NCBI GenBank assembly: GCA_014529385.2
Contig: CM043942.1
Coordinates: forward strand, 54,440,647-54,498,646
Length of the DNA: 58,000 bases
Direction of reading: 5' to 3'
DNA from: Adiantum capillus-veneris
Lineage: Eukaryota; Streptophyta; Polypodiopsida; Polypodiales; Pteridaceae
A program made the translations under genes and the position numbers. This document shows, one piece after another, positions 39,443 to 52,532 of the stretch. The notes beneath the pieces were generated by a model, which was given only the letters and a program-made list of their open reading frames with translations, did not search any database and was not told where the DNA came from. Within the stretch, counting starts at the first letter, position 1; the number at the start of each line of letters is the position of its first letter.

Positions 39443-42400
39443 ACGTACTTACTAACAGTATCGTTGCCTCTGCTTGGTAGCTTCATAGCAGGTGCTTTTG
39501 GTCGTTTCTTAGGGTCAAAAGGAACCGCCATAGTAACTATTACGTGTGCTTTATTCTCTTTTACTTTCTCCCTGACTGTTTTTTACGAAGTTGCACTGGG
39601 AGCCAGTGCTTGCTATATAGAGATTGCTTCATGGATTTCCTTGGAGATGTTTGATGCTTCCTGGGGCTTCTTTGGCGACTGTGAAGTCACCGGATGAATT
39701 GCCGGATAGATCGATTGTCTGGACGCTGCTGTTGCTTTGTGGCGAGACGGGCTCGACTCACTCTATGGAATAATTTTCTTTTTTAGAGCCCCATAGCATG
39801 TTGAAAAAGGGGCCTGGCCTACTAGACTCAAAAACTGCCCTTGGCGGCTCCCGACCGTGTCTCCGAGACACGGGTAAGACTTACGGATCATGAACTACAG
39901 ATCGGTGGAGAAGGGATCCTGGCTAGCGTCAGACAGGGTCCCCCCACACAATACAGAAGGCTATGGATAAGGCATATCCCTCGCGCATGCGCAGCAAGAA
40001 GGCGCAGATGCCTAGACAAATAAAGGCCTAACTGAGTCTAATAAGGACAACACACACACCATTAGCAAGCGCACCCGTGCCTCAACATCAATAGAGTATT
40101 CGGTGGAACCGGCGAACCATGCATTCGGCCCGCTGCCGGTTAAATGCGTAAAACAGAGGGCCCACAGTACCCGCTTCTTTAATTAGCAAAAACCAACTCC
40201 CGGATCGCCAATAGGCAAGTTCTCCCCTGGCCTAGTGAAATTGCCGTAGGGCTCAGCGACGCAAGGATATTGAATAAAGCGTAAAGCCTTTTCCTAGCTT
40301 CCAACTGCCCCCCAGAGCCTCAGGGAAGGAAAGCGCTTGAATTAACAGAAGGAAAAGGGCCTAAGTCGGCTCGGCAGATGCCGTACACTTGAGTGTTCCC
40401 GCGACACTGTACCCTTGAATGAGACACAGGTAAGTGAGATCTCCCTGCCTGGGTACACAGAAGTTATCCCTTTACTAACCGTAATCCTAAGTTGGTGAGC
40501 CGTGTGATGGGCGACCATCTTACACAGTTCAAAGAGCACCTGATTCTGTCACTTGGGTAAACGGCCGCGTCATGTCATGATACAAAAACTCGCTTGATTT
40601 GTAAAGGGAAAGGCCTGGTGAAGTCACTTTTGACTCGGTGTTCGATAGTCTGACCGTAGTTATGCTAATTGTAGTGATATTCGTCAGTAGCTTGGTTTAT
40701 CTTTATCCCATTTCATATATGTCCGAGGATCCACATAGCCCCTGATTCATGTGTTACTTATCTATCCTTACCCCTCTTACGCTAATGTTGGTTACTGGGG
40801 ATAACTCTATTTAATTATTTCCAGGACGGGAGGGAGTAGGTCTCGTTTTATATTTGTCGATTAATTCTCGGTTCGCACGACTTTAAGCCAATAAAGCAGC
40901 TATTAAAGCTATGCCTGTTAATTGAGTAGGTGATTTCGGATCAGCTCTCGGGATTATTGGTCGTTTTACTCTTTTTTAAGTAGTGGACTCTTCTACCACT
41001 TTTGCTCGTGTTAGTGTTTTTTCTAAATCTAATCATTATTTTCTTTTTTGTAATATGGGATTTTATGCCATAACTGTTATTCGTATTTTACCTCTTGTCG
41101 GCGCTATCGGGAAATCTGCATAAATGGGATTGCATACTCGGTTACCCGACGCAATGGAGGGTCTCACTCCAGTATCCGCTTTGATTTATGCAGCTATTAT
41201 GGTAACAGCAGGCGTATTCATGATAGCAAGGTGCTCCCCTTTATTTGAATATTCACCCAATGCTTTGATTGTTATTACTTTTGTGGGAGCTATAACGTTA
41301 TTCTTCGCGGCAACTACTGGAATGTTGTAAAACGATCTAAAGAGAGTCGTAGCTTATCCAATTTGTAGTTAATTAGGCTATATGATCCCTGCTCGCGGCA
41401 TTCCTAATTATTCAGTTAGCGTATTTCATTTAATGAATCACGCTTTTTTTAAAGCATTACCTTTTTTGAGCGCAGGTTCAGCAATTTATGCTATGTTAGA
41501 TGAATAAGATATGCGTAGAATGGGAGGGCTTGTTTCTCTATTACCTTCCACTTATGTTATGATGCTTATAGGCAGCTTATTCTTAATTGGATTCCCTTTC
41601 TTGACCGGATTTCATTCTAAAGATGCGATTTTGGAGCCCGCCTATACCAAAGTGCGACTTGAGGGACATAAGACAATATGTATAGCCCTCCTATAAGAGA
41701 AGAGAAAAGGGCTATATTGCCATCTCAGCCCAGTGGGAGGCTCCTACCCCACCATGCGTTCCTTTGGGGAGGGTGTGAAGCATGGAAAACAAAGCAAAGA
41801 ATAGACAATGCAACATAGAACCTGCTAAAAGAAGCAAGATTATTCCTTTTGATTAACCACAGTGAACTGTGCAACGACGCTTCGCTTCTACAAAGCGGCC
41901 TAGCACACACCTACGAGCTGTAATTAAATAGGCCCTTGCTCCTGTAGGGAAGGGATGTGATTTAAGACACGACGTTTGGTTGCGTGCTCCGATCGGCAAA
42001 TGATCACCGGAGTATAGCACAGGATCGCTTTTCCTTGTAATAAAGTCAACATGTCGACAAGGTAAACCCAATGGGCTCCCCTCAGGAGGTCTGGTCGTAA
42101 GATCAGATACCGTCCAGTGGGCAGAAGACGATATGAAAAGCTTTAGCTTACCTTCAAGAGAGGTAAGATAGGCAACAATTTGCCGACCAAAGTGCTGACT
42201 CGAATCCTGGATAACAAAACACTATTGCCGGGCCACTTCCATTAACCACACAAGAGTAGAGGTAGTCGGGACTGTGAGTAGTACTAAGTAAATATGAGTC
42301 AATCGCGAAGTTACGGCGGCGGGGGAAGGGAAAGAATTTGCCTTTCGTGCGTGCCCCGCCCCAAAAGAAGAGAAAAGAAAGATGTTACAACTGGGCTAGG

Positions 42401-42794
42401 GAAAAGCGAATTAGAAACAGGCAAATGCGTAACTTGCGAAGTAACATTACGTGTGTCCATCAGTGACTTGCTGAGGCCAGCCCAGCCGTCACTTTTTTTT
42501 GCTGCTTAAGCCGTATGCAAGGAAACTTGCATGTGCGGTTCAAAGAGGGGGGAAAGCTTGAAAGAGCCTATCCTTCCTGATTATACCATTAGTGGTAACT
42601 TCGCTTTCCGGTTAGGAAGCGTCTCTGTCTTCTTTACTTCCTATCACTCTTTTCGTTTACTTTTCTTAACATTTCTAGCACCAACCAATTCATTCAAGCG
42701 AGACATCTTATGATGCCACGATGCGCCTATTCTTATGGCCATCCCCTTGATCCTTCTGGCTTTCGGAAGCATTTTTGTAGGATACTTAGCCAAA
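39443..42794 (+). CDS. nad5: NADH dehydrogenase subunit 5 (nad5), exons 1-3
   Basis: Complex I proton-pumping subunit. Exon 1, 39443-39672 (230 nt): ACG start, [37 protein letters not shown]. Exon 2, 40640-41651 (1012 nt): SYMSEDP-type region, [56 protein letters not shown]. Exon 3, 42582-42794 (213 nt): [38 protein letters not shown]. Exon sums fall exactly at 230, 1242 and 1455, the known intron positions, so no indels. About ten in-frame TAA/TGA codons need U-to-C editing. The last 22-nt exon and the 3' exon are not found before the gap. Confidence 0.95.
39673..40639 (+). other. Group II intron nad5i230g2
   Basis: 967 nt between nad5 nucleotides 230 and 231. Domain V at about 40497-40530 (GAGCCGTGTGATGG arm). 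The 5' end reads TGGCGAC instead of the usual GTGCGAC. No maturase. Confidence 0.9.
41652..42581 (+). other. Group II intron nad5i1242g2
   Basis: 930 nt with GTGCGAC at the 5' end and AT at the 3' end. Domain V at 42508-42541 (AAGCCGTATGCAAG pairing with CTTGCATGTGCGGTT). No maturase. It sits at nad5 nucleotide 1242, a position known from ferns. Confidence 0.93.
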
Positions 42795-44476
42795 GTGTGA
42801 CCTGTTAGCCCATAAGTCAGTCCCGTGACGAAACGGCTGTTGCTCACCTAGCATGATCCAAGCAAAGTGAACAATAATTGAGGATTGGATGCGAGCGAAA
42901 CTCCCGCCAATGGCTGAGATGTTCAGTCGACTCTTTTCCCTTTGTAGGAGGTCTGGCAGCCTCTGAGTCACAGATAAGCAAAAAGGAAGAGAGAAAAGAG
43001 GCCCCGGCGAACCTTCATAAGTGAACAAGTGTAAGCTTTGCCGCCCAACAGTATCCAGTACTGACTACATCGAGGGACAGGCCCAGTGAGCAAAGGGCAA
43101 AAACAAAGGGTACAAGCAGTGTCAGTTTTCGGCCTTGCATCGAACATCCAATGGACCATGGACTAATAAACAGCCACTGCATGAAAAGACTATGTCCAAG
43201 AGACCGCCCCACAAGGTACATCTTGCGCCTATGGGCCACTATAACTGTTCAATACACTTGAAACTGGAGTACCCTAATAAGGTTCCCTTGCGGTGGGCTG
43301 CCAAGCTACAAGCCCTACGGGAGCAGGATTCTCCGAAAAGCAAAAGCCCTAACAAATAAAGGCTAGGGATATGCCCATTTGGAGATTTAGGATCTCGATG
43401 GTCAATGGAAAGAGAAATGGACTATAAGTATATTTTACATAGATAATACTTAAACAATACCTTGATGGAAACAAATCCCCTGGCCCAAAGCTAAGGCAGT
43501 TGTAGACCTAGAATTTACCAACAAGCTTCTTGCCCCAACGAACGATATGAACAAAATGTATGTTCTTTAATCTAGGCAACTCATCAAAATGTACACGCAA
43601 GATTATAGTAATACGAGTCACACAGGGTAACCAAAAAACAAAACACCCCAGACCTCGACAATGGGGTAAGTGGTGACCTTAGGGTCGCAAGGAATAGAGA
43701 CGGCAAGAGAAGGTCTCCTGTTGGGTAGAAAGGCTATAGTACTCATTTGTTGAATATAGATACTAAAGCCTGAGAAAGAGAAAAGCGACTGCTTCGCACC
43801 TTTAGCTTTTATTTGTTTTGCCAACCACTAAACTAACAGGTGGAGGTGAGGTGAACCCCGCGCTGCGGAGTTGACCACACGAATAAAGGTTCAATGGGAA
43901 CGCAAGTCCTCGAAAGCACATTACATAAGGGGGCGGGAACTGGAGAGGGCCCTGAAGGTTCCTTTACTCGTCTCGTAAAGCCGGCCAACAAAATAACTTC
44001 CATTCCAACAAAACAAAGAATACTTGACAACAAAAAGACTTATAGGGCCAAAGGCTCCCGGGGCTATGCCAGGAAAAGCTGCACAACCCCTTCTTTCTTT
44101 TTACTTTCTTTTTTCAGTTGAAAAGTAATCGCCGAACCGAATAGTTGAATGGCTAGCTAAGAGCACATAAAAGTAAGACAGAAGCTTAGTAAAACGTAAA
44201 GCGTTTAAAATCAATCAACGAAACTACAAACAAACAAAAAAAAAAGCTTTGCAAACGCAAACAAAGGCCAGAAGCCTTTGTGGCCCAAAAAAAATTGTTT
44301 AGGTAATCTATCTCCAGGTATACATATATTTAGAGATTGCCTTACATATCGTATAGAATTGTTTTTTGAAACAAAGACTTAATAAAAGGCAACCTCAGCT
44401 CCTATGCAGGCATTGTCATATTGAAAATCCCTTTTTGAACCTTCGTTCGTAAAGCCAATAAAGATCTTCGATCCTG
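42795..44476 (+). other. Start of group II intron nad5i1455g2, end not seen
   Basis: Begins GTGTGACC right after exon 3. The first 600 nt resemble domain I of the rps1 intron (ATGTTCAG...GTGTAAGC...CATCGAGGGA). No domain V or following exon is visible before the N gap. The rest is unrecognised; small frames at 43618-44033 are probably shadows. Confidence 0.8.
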
Positions 44477-44676
44477 NNNNNNNNNNNNNNNNNNNNNNNN
44501 NNNNNNNNNNNNNNNNNNNNNNNNNNNNNNNNNNNNNNNNNNNNNNNNNNNNNNNNNNNNNNNNNNNNNNNNNNNNNNNNNNNNNNNNNNNNNNNNNNNN
44601 NNNNNNNNNNNNNNNNNNNNNNNNNNNNNNNNNNNNNNNNNNNNNNNNNNNNNNNNNNNNNNNNNNNNNNNNNNNN
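44477..44676. other. Assembly gap (200 N)
   Basis: Exactly 200 unknown bases, a typical arbitrary scaffold gap. The sequence after it starts at the inverted-repeat edge. Confidence 0.99.
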
Positions 44677-44854
44677 CATATATCACAGGGCTACAAGGGG
44701 TTTAAGTCCTCTTATGCGAGGCAAGGATAGGATAGGCACATCTGTTACAAACAAACAAGGGTCGCACAGAATCCGATGCGCTCGAGCCCGCTACGAATGG
44801 AATGCAGCCTTTCACCTGAAGAAAATTCATTATTCTACGAGAATGTTTGCAAAA

Positions 44855-45235
44855 GCGTTGCTCGTCGCGGGAGATTCTCTCGATCTGAACTCGGAAGCTG
44901 GGATTTGACCTTTTCCGTCGCGCCAACGCATTTACTTAGCGGCCTAGAAACGAGTCATTGACTGGTATTTAAGCAATCTTACCCGTTGCCTGTACGGAGC
45001 CCCTTTTTTATATAGTTAGACCATCACCCGTCAACACAGCCTCAACATTATCAGATTCTGAATTCGAAGCAATGCCAACTGTACCGTCTTCGGATTCCAC
45101 CAATTCGCCAGCCATTACTTTATTAAGTCCGTGAATACGGGTGATTTTGTCTCCCACTTAAACGATGTTAACAACTTTTCTTTCTGCCCTTTGATTTGCA
45201 AATGATGCTACGTCAGGTTGAATGTTTATTACCTG
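44855..45235 (-). pseudogene. atpA: Plastid-derived atpA remnant, arm 2
   Basis: Same decayed atpA 5' part as in arm 1. A T is missing in the initial AACCTGACGTTAG segment compared with arm 1. Confidence 0.78.
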
Positions 45236-45296
45236 GCGAAAAGGAGAGGTAAAAATGAAACCTTCTTCATGATGAAATGGGGGCTGAAAGTCGCGA

Positions 45297-45665
45297 TTAC
45301 GTGGATTTGTTAGCCATAGCTCGTTGCAAGCCGATATAGTAATTAATCATTCGCAGCGTTAGACGACCGTTTTTTTGAAATTTCGGATGCTAGTCGAGAA
45401 ACTGTCAAACCTGCTTAATTGCTCGTTGCTTCTCGAAACGAATTGCATAATTTTTCTTTCTTTCTTCAAGTTCCGTTTCCGTGCAGTCGTTGTCAGTTGC
45501 ATCGACGAGATCTCGTCGTTCCCTATCCATCTGCGTAAGTCCAATAATGCGAATCTCTAAGCTTTCATTTCCGCTTGTTGCAATTGCCCTTCGAAGGTTG
45601 TTTTTCAGTCGCTTCTGTGTGGCGCTCTTCTGCATCTCGAATCGTATGAAATGCAGGGATTCGCG
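45297..45665 (-). pseudogene. atpF: Plastid-derived atpF remnant, arm 2
   Basis: Clearer than arm 1. Here one frame reads NNLRRAIATSGNESLEIRII, RERRDLVDATDND and IRFEKQRAIKQV, the plastid AtpF pattern, because several arm 1 indels are absent. Confidence 0.8.
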
Positions 45666-46772
45666 GGATAGCATTTTATCATATCCTGTGATAGAATGGG
45701 AAAAGATTTCCCAAAGACATGCTTTTTTGCCGTCATTCCTATTGTAACGTTTACCTGGCTTCTCTGTCTTGTGGCAAGTTGGCATCCCTATTACAAGGCC
45801 CCGTAGGCTGCAAAGGTGGACTGAAAGAAACTCCTTCCCGTAATTGCAAACGCTAATAGCAGATTTTAAGTTTTGTTGCCCTGGCTTTAGAGCGTTGTAC
45901 CTAGTAGTTAGTCTTATAATGTTAGCTACCTTGTCTTTTACTAAGTTATTGCACTCAGTAACGTTTCAATCTTGCTTTTGCTAAAGCAGCCTTTTCTTCG
46001 TTGCATCTAGCAATAGCAAAAGCAAAAGTCGAATTAATCAACATTTTTTACATCTTTTCTGCTGTTTCTATTAAAGAGAAAATTCATAGAACGCGAGGAT
46101 CAATTGTACAGTAATGTCTAAAGGTAGGATTGAGAAGGCTATTGAAGGTGTCTCGAATCACTCGAATCCCCTTGGTTCCTAATCCAACGTTACCTACGCT
46201 TAGCGATAGGGGACAGGCGTATTGATGTACAACCTAGGTGACTTTGGATTTTATAAAAATGGATCCTATTTGCGCTATCCGACTTATGTGAATAGTTTGG
46301 CTGAATAAGTGCTCCCTGAGCGTGCGAGTCACATGGCTTCTTCACTGTTAAGGTCCCATTTGAATATTGTCTTTTCTGAGCTATTTCGTAGTAACGGTTA
46401 TTTTTATTGCATTGGCATTGAATTTTCTTTTCCGAGAATCATCACTTAACGCCTCGCTCATGCTATCGTTGATTGATAAGGTGCCGTTTCAGGCTATAGG
46501 GGGTCGGATTCGCTTCTTTGAGAGCCAGGACTCTCTTTTTCTTTTTTCAATCGCTTGTTTATTTTGCTTTTCTTGTCGGGATCTTGCTTGATTAAGCCCT
46601 TATCCTTTCGATTGCTGAGGGTTTGCGTCGTCTACTATGCGTGCTTTGCTTCTTTAATTCATAGCCAGCGCCTGCTACAAGAATGAACAACCATTATCCC
46701 TCTTCCCTTCGGTTGAGTGGCTAAAGCCCCTAGCACAACATTTACTGGCACTTACTAGATAAAGGTTACATG
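45666..46772. other. Non-coding, copy of 16730-17834
   Basis: No recognised gene; carries homopolymer differences from arm 1. Confidence 0.5.
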
Positions 46773-46844
46773 GCGGAAATAGCTTAATGGTAGAGTATAG
46801 CCTTGCCAAGGCTGGAGTTGAGGGTTCGAGTCCCTTTTTCCGCT
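46773..46844 (+). tRNA. trnG-GCC: tRNA-Gly(GCC), arm 2
   Basis: Same cloverleaf as 16658-16729, anticodon GCC. Confidence 0.94.
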
Positions 46845-47182
46845 TGCAGAATTGCTATGGTCTGCACTATAGATTGTCGTACAGGGCTATCCTCAATACT
46901 AAAAATAGAGCAAGCAAGTTAGATTTTGTACTATCTGTACTTAGACATGGTTCTGTAGAATCTCAGGGTTACGTAAGGATAACTATACTTTATCACTGGG
47001 CTGGGCTTATAGACCGGGAGATCTCTTCTGTTTACCTGGGCCCGGCATTAACGTAGTAAACATTGCTGCGGACACATCGATCTTTATAACCGAACCGTGC
47101 TAGTCGAAGACTGTTGCATATGTCTGGTCTCCTGCACTGCACAGATTAGCGACCGAAAGACCCGACCCTAGCACAGGAAGGA

Positions 47183-47395
47183 TTATGGATCATTAGTCAA
47201 CAACTGCTCTGCTGATGTAACAAGTACCAGCTTGTATATGTCAAAGCATGTGGCTACAATTTGAACCCACCATTCGCTACCCTTTTTATATAATAAAAGC
47301 GCAATGGCTGCCGTGTGCAATACCCATGCCGGCATGTTTGTAATAGATGAGCCTCTTGCTTTATGTTTTGTGCCTATCCCCGCTCTTTGCCCCAT
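47183..47395 (-). CDS. orf70, arm 2 copy
   Basis: Identical to the small uncertain ORF in arm 1. Confidence 0.22.
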   Translation of the reverse strand: MGQRAGIGTKHKARGSSITNMPAWVLHTAAIALLLYKKGSEWWVQIVATCFDIYKLVLVTSAEQLLTNDP

Positions 47396-47756
47396 TACTA
47401 TTTCACTTTTTAAGAGCTAAAAAAAAGCTTAATCGCAATCTGGCCGTAGGGACCGAGTTTGAGTAAAGGAAATAAACAGCCTTTACGGTTCTACACTTTG
47501 CTAAATCGACCTATCAACTCATAGTTGCCGTTTAGGCACCTTGGGGTTCATTGCCCAGGCCACGCAAACTACCTTTAGTTTGGTTAGAGAACCGGAACCA
47601 CAAGTGGTTGGGTTGACTTGGGTAGCGCGTTTAACAGGGACCTCTACCCCCAGGCCCGAAAAGCGAAAGCAAAAACAACATTTTTTTTATCATCAATACG
47701 AATTTAAATAAGATTCTTGTATAATAATCCATGCGTAACCAGGAACAATTCAATTA

Positions 47757-48119
47757 GTGCGACGACGAAACATAATCGTAACTAACTGCTTATCGGGGTT
47801 TGGAACTACTTCTCGGCCCTGGCTTCTCGCAGACTTATCGACGCGTTGCAGATGGTGGATAAACCATACTGGTATAGATTACCTGTACAAGCAAGCATTT
47901 AGAGTAACCTGCTTGTTGTTCATTGTTATCTCGGTGTTGCTAGCTTTGGCTGTTTACTGCTTCTTTTCGTTACGTGGTTTTTTGTTCTTTGAGTCCCTTC
48001 CTGGCATGCTAACGCAGCCCCTTAGGCGGGCTTGTGGAAACAAACAACCACGCCACTGTAAATGTTATGAATACAAGATGATTATCACCTTTAAACAAAC
48101 AAAAACAAAAACATGCTGA
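47757..48119 (+). CDS. orf120, arm 2 copy
   Basis: Identical to 15383-15745: one membrane segment and a Cys/Lys-rich tail. Confidence 0.4.
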   Translation: MRRRNIIVTNCLSGFGTTSRPWLLADLSTRCRWWINHTGIDYLYKQAFRVTCLLFIVISVLLALAVYCFFSLRGFLFFESLPGMLTQPLRRACGNKQPRHCKCYEYKMIITFKQTKTKTC

Positions 48120-48378
48120 GGATCAATCGAAAGATAAGTCCTTAGCTTCTTTATTAACAATAAATAAGCATTTTTCATCCTTACCTTCTTTGTCTTCTAA
48201 CAGTACGGTTTTAGAAGATACTTCAAGGTTAAATATATCCCCAGCTTCTTTGCCCCCGAATGCTTCTTTGTCTAAGCCTTTACTTTCTTGGAACAAAATC
48301 CGTTTTTTATTGGGATTTTCCCTTTTTGATATTATCAAACATAGAAATAAGACGACTATCGGAAACATCCGCAATTAG
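48067..48378 (+). CDS. orf103, arm 2 copy
   Basis: Identical to 15124-15435: one internal TGA as fifth codon, Ser/Pro/Leu-rich middle and a C-terminal hydrophobic stretch. Confidence 0.43.
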
Positions 48379-48974
48379 GGATATGCCCGTTTAGCTGAAG
48401 AAAAGGGCAATAGTGAAGTAATGCCTAAGGTGTCCATGATGTCTTTTTATTTTCCCCGCACTTTTCTTTTTTTTTGTACTCTATGTTATGACTGAGAATA
48501 GTTATCTTCTCAACAATAATTAAATGACGAAGAGTTCACTTGTATGAAGTGGGAATCTTACATACAGTTTTGTATAGCAACGTTATAGCTGTCGACTATT
48601 TCACAACTACACCGAAAAAACCCAACTTTGCCTTTATTTAATTAACCTCCAAGTTTGAGGTAACGGCTTACATACTAGGTATTGACTACAACTTGCAGGA
48701 ACATTTAGTGGTCCTCGCTGATTTACACGCATGGGAGTTTACGTGTCCTATGCTGCTTGAGTTAAAACGTGGGCTAGCTGTATTTCCGGCTACTAGACTA
48801 TCATCATTGCCGGGTGCAGCACTTGACTGCTTTGCCTGGTCAAACGAAACAGGTAGAGACTGACAAGGTTTTTTCGCTACATGCTCTACTCGAAGGGCAA
48901 AGGTAGTCAGGCTTCCTTTCCATCGATATCATCAACTCTGACTTTTAAAACAAACCTAACTAGCATAATGCTAA

Positions 48975-49048
48975 CGGGGAAAACGGGATTCGAACCCGCG
49001 GCTTCTGGCGTGACAGACCAGCACTCTAACCGACTAAGCTATTTCCCC
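48975..49048 (-). tRNA. trnD-GUC: tRNA-Asp(GUC), arm 2
   Basis: Same as 14454-14527, anticodon GTC. Confidence 0.94.
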
Positions 49049-49173
49049 TGCCCCGGCCGGAGGTGGAGGATTCATTAAGCCCCCATCCCTGTTATTTGTT
49101 CTTTGAAGATGTTACGTGCAATTTACGAAGTAATATGTGCTGTGTTGTCCAATATAGCCCTAGTCATTCTATT

Positions 49174-50845
49174 TTACTCTGCATGCATCTTTTTTGAAGC
49201 CACTCCATAAAAGCTCCATACATACTTATGTAAATAAACGCGACGGCGCCTAAATGCCTGCTGGCGGCTTTTTTGGTGCTTTTTCCCTTTTAAAACTAGC
49301 GTAGCACGAATATTTTTTACCACAGTATTACGTCTTATTATATTCGTGTTTGGAATTTTGGATGTCCTACTCCTGCGGGATGTCTTATTTCTGTTTTTGC
49401 GAAACTTTAGATCCTTGTTCCTGGATTTTATGCTTTTGCTTTTGTTTTCATGGAATCTACCTCTAGAAAATTGATTTTTTTTTGAGAGGTGAAACTTTTT
49501 TTTATTCTTCTTGCGGTTGCGTTTGTAAGAGGGACTTCTGAAAAGGAAAGCTACGAGCCCTGCGATAACTACAGCATACCCACCCTTAATTAAATTGAAA
49601 ATCAACCCTTTGACCTTGTTACAGTCACGCCAAATCTTAGTTGGTTCAATCCAAACTATTTTCTTGTTCAATGGTTTTGACAAAATAATTCCCGGTTTAC
49701 GCGGCTTTGGCAAAAGAAGTCTTGGTTCATAAAAATGAAGCTCCTTTACTTCTACTTTTTCTAGATTCGAATCTTCGATTCCAACAAAATTATACCTTGC
49801 TTATTCAGTAATTGACACCTCTGCTGTCACTTCATGTTTTAAAAGGATTACAGGAGTTTTCAGTCCTGTATTCACCAAGATCATATTTGATGAGCGTAAC
49901 AGTTTGATTAAACCCTTGTCCCTATCATGCCTTTTATTTCCATATCGCAATAGCTTTACTAAATATTATAGAGCGCCTTCACGTAGTAAAGTGGAACTGG
50001 AATTATGTAGTTAACCTAAGCTCTGACATTGCTGCATAAGCTTGGCTCCTGAACCGTACATGAGACTGATGATCTCATACGGCTCTTCCCGTCATGTTAG
50101 CGTCTTCTCTTTAAGCTATGGCGAAAGGCGGGCGTTTTAAACTATAGTACGATTTTACTTATAATTGTAAACAAAGACAGTTAAGACAGTGATTTAACAC
50201 GAGTTTAAATACCTTTACCTTACATATGATTTGCTGTTATTTACAATTAATAATCAATAAAGTCAATGGGTCTCCATGTTAGCCCTGGAGCTTGGTGGAG
50301 AATCCTCTTTCTAAGAGCATACAGCCAGGCAGGCCTTCCGTTTCTGGAGCTTCATGGGCGTTGCCCCGTTCCCTAACCGGATGCTTAGACGTGAGCTACA
50401 CTTCGTAGAAGATGCCGCAAGCGTAAATGGTTCGTCCTAGACCTAGAATGAAAGAGCCATCAATAACTTACTTTTCTTGGGCGTCTAGGGACGCTCAATG
50501 ACAATCCCCAAGTTGTCACTGCCTTACTTTTTCCGCTATTACGATAATGAGTCCCTCGGTGCAGTCAGCACCGTCGATTGTCGGGCAACGAGGCTTACAC
50601 TCATTCATTGTTCGTCCTATGTGTGCTCTAGGCCTTTTGCTTTTGTGGCTTCGAGGGTAGCTACCTTTCTATTAAATCAAGGCCTGAGAGTTGGCTGAAC
50701 ATCCCAGCTATTGACGTGGCAACTAACGATCTCTGTTTTTTTGTCTGTTTCTGGTTAGAGTTCGCGTCATTAGTAGTGCGGGTCATTCCGCGGATATTGC
50801 TTGGGACTAACAGATCACACTGGGGAATGATTAACCAAAGCTCGT
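49174..50845 (-). CDS. rps1: Ribosomal protein S1 (rps1), arm 2 copy
   Basis: Exon 1 at 50821-50845 (25 nt, ACG start), intron 50010-50820, exon 2 at 49174-50009. Same editing requirements as the arm 1 copy. If the inverted repeat is genuine, rps1 is duplicated. Confidence 0.92.
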
Positions 50846-52532
50846 TTTGCTTTCTTTTATTTTTGTTTTGTTTTTCGTTATAAGGTCTGTTCTTATCTTA
50901 ATATCCATGGGAGCTTGTAAAAAGATGAAAACATGAAAATGAAAATGAAAGGGATCCAAAACAAAAGTAGTGTCATTTTCATCGAAAATAGTGTCACTTT
51001 CATCATCATCGGGAGGTTGAACTTTCCTAGATCGACTTCCTGTCCCATTTGCTTCGGCATGATAATTTAAATTTTAATAAATAAAATGAAAGAAAATATG
51101 ATAAGAAAAGAGAAAAATCAAGATAGAAAAAGAAATTAAAAAAACACATAAATTACAACCGTGCTTGCGTGAAAGGGAATGGAAAAGGGAACCGTTAGGA
51201 TCGCCCATCAGCTTAGGACCACCAGGTTGACGTCGCCGCATCGGCTAGATCTGGCAAGTCGAGGCTATTGAGATCGAAAACACAGTGGACTTAACGGCTT
51301 CGTCTATCACACTGTAAAGCCGATAGATTGTATCATTTGCGATAGCACAGACTGCAATAAATATCAGCAATCCTGCAATCATCCCATTCGACTGATAGGG
51401 TTGGTGGTTACTTCAGTTACTAATTCGTTAACTAAAGTTACTTGAGGCTAAATCAGCTAAGGTTGTGGATTAGCTATCTCCTTTTTTTCCGAGTCGTAGT
51501 TTTTTCAGAATAGAACTAACCATAGGGATAGGGACTTTACTTGCACTCTTACTTTCGTCACTTTTGTTTGTACCCCTTTTGTTGCTATCCCTTGCTAAAG
51601 CCCGTGGCTGCCACAGTAAGGGCAACTAAAAGGCTCAAAAGACTCTTTTTGGCATGCATTTATGCTCGTCAATTCAAGGCCACATTTTGGTTTTATTTGT
51701 TTTGCAAGGCAGATGCGGTTCTTTGATCCTATTCGCTACTTATCTGTTGCCATTGTATGTTATTGGAAGGTTCAACGCCTTTGGTCATAACTGGCCAGGT
51801 GGGATACTTGACCTCTTAACGTTGATTGTCGATTTTTCAATCTGATGATGAATCATCGAACCCACTCTGCGGAAGCGGAGCTACCATATCAGTTATCGTG
51901 GAATGCTCAGGGCAAAACTGGAACTACTTTATCCATCTTTCAAAAGAAATTATCTAACCTATAGGTAGTTTGCAGGCCAAAAACACACTCGCTAAGCTAT
52001 CAAAGACCGTTAGTTAACGTTAACTTGCTATATTCAAATCCAAGACCGAAGCACAAGAGATTCTTGTTGAGAGAGAATAAGTTTTGCCATCCATTACCAC
52101 GCACGCAAACTACCTTTAGTTTGGTTAGAGAACCGGAACCCGGCGCCGACGATTGAACGAGTTGTTTGTCGCTTCATTCAACGGTAGGGGTCTGGGCCGT
52201 GAGTAACTTGGTGCAACATGGAGATCGAATTCTTGCATTCTATTTAGTTTGTTTTTTTTTGCGGAACAGAAAGCGACATCGAGGGAAGGAAACAAGGCAA
52301 CCTACACTCGTGTAGGCTTGAACTGATCGCCGGCTACTCCCTTTCCAGAGGGTAGGTCCGTAAGATGGTTAGGGAAGGTTTCATAAGGTAGTGTTCGCAG
52401 TCCTTGCCGGTAACCTCGCTTTGTAGTCCTAACCACTAATAGTGGCAGTGGCATTATTACCTTGCCCTTCGTAGTTACTACCACTAACAGTGGCATTTTT
52501 TATAACTTCTTTGCCATCATTTCGACTAAGGA
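50846..52532. other. Non-coding, copy of 10970-12656
   Basis: No recognised gene; includes the 38-bp hairpin repeat near 52102-52140. Confidence 0.5.

Noticed and set aside
43015-43359. Several 60-80 codon frames on both strands
   Set aside because: They lie inside the group II intron after nad5 exon 3 and have no recognisable content.
43833-44033. Possible nad4L on the minus strand (VGMEVILLAG motif)
   Set aside because: Only a short hydrophobic match; the flanking residues do not fit NAD4L.
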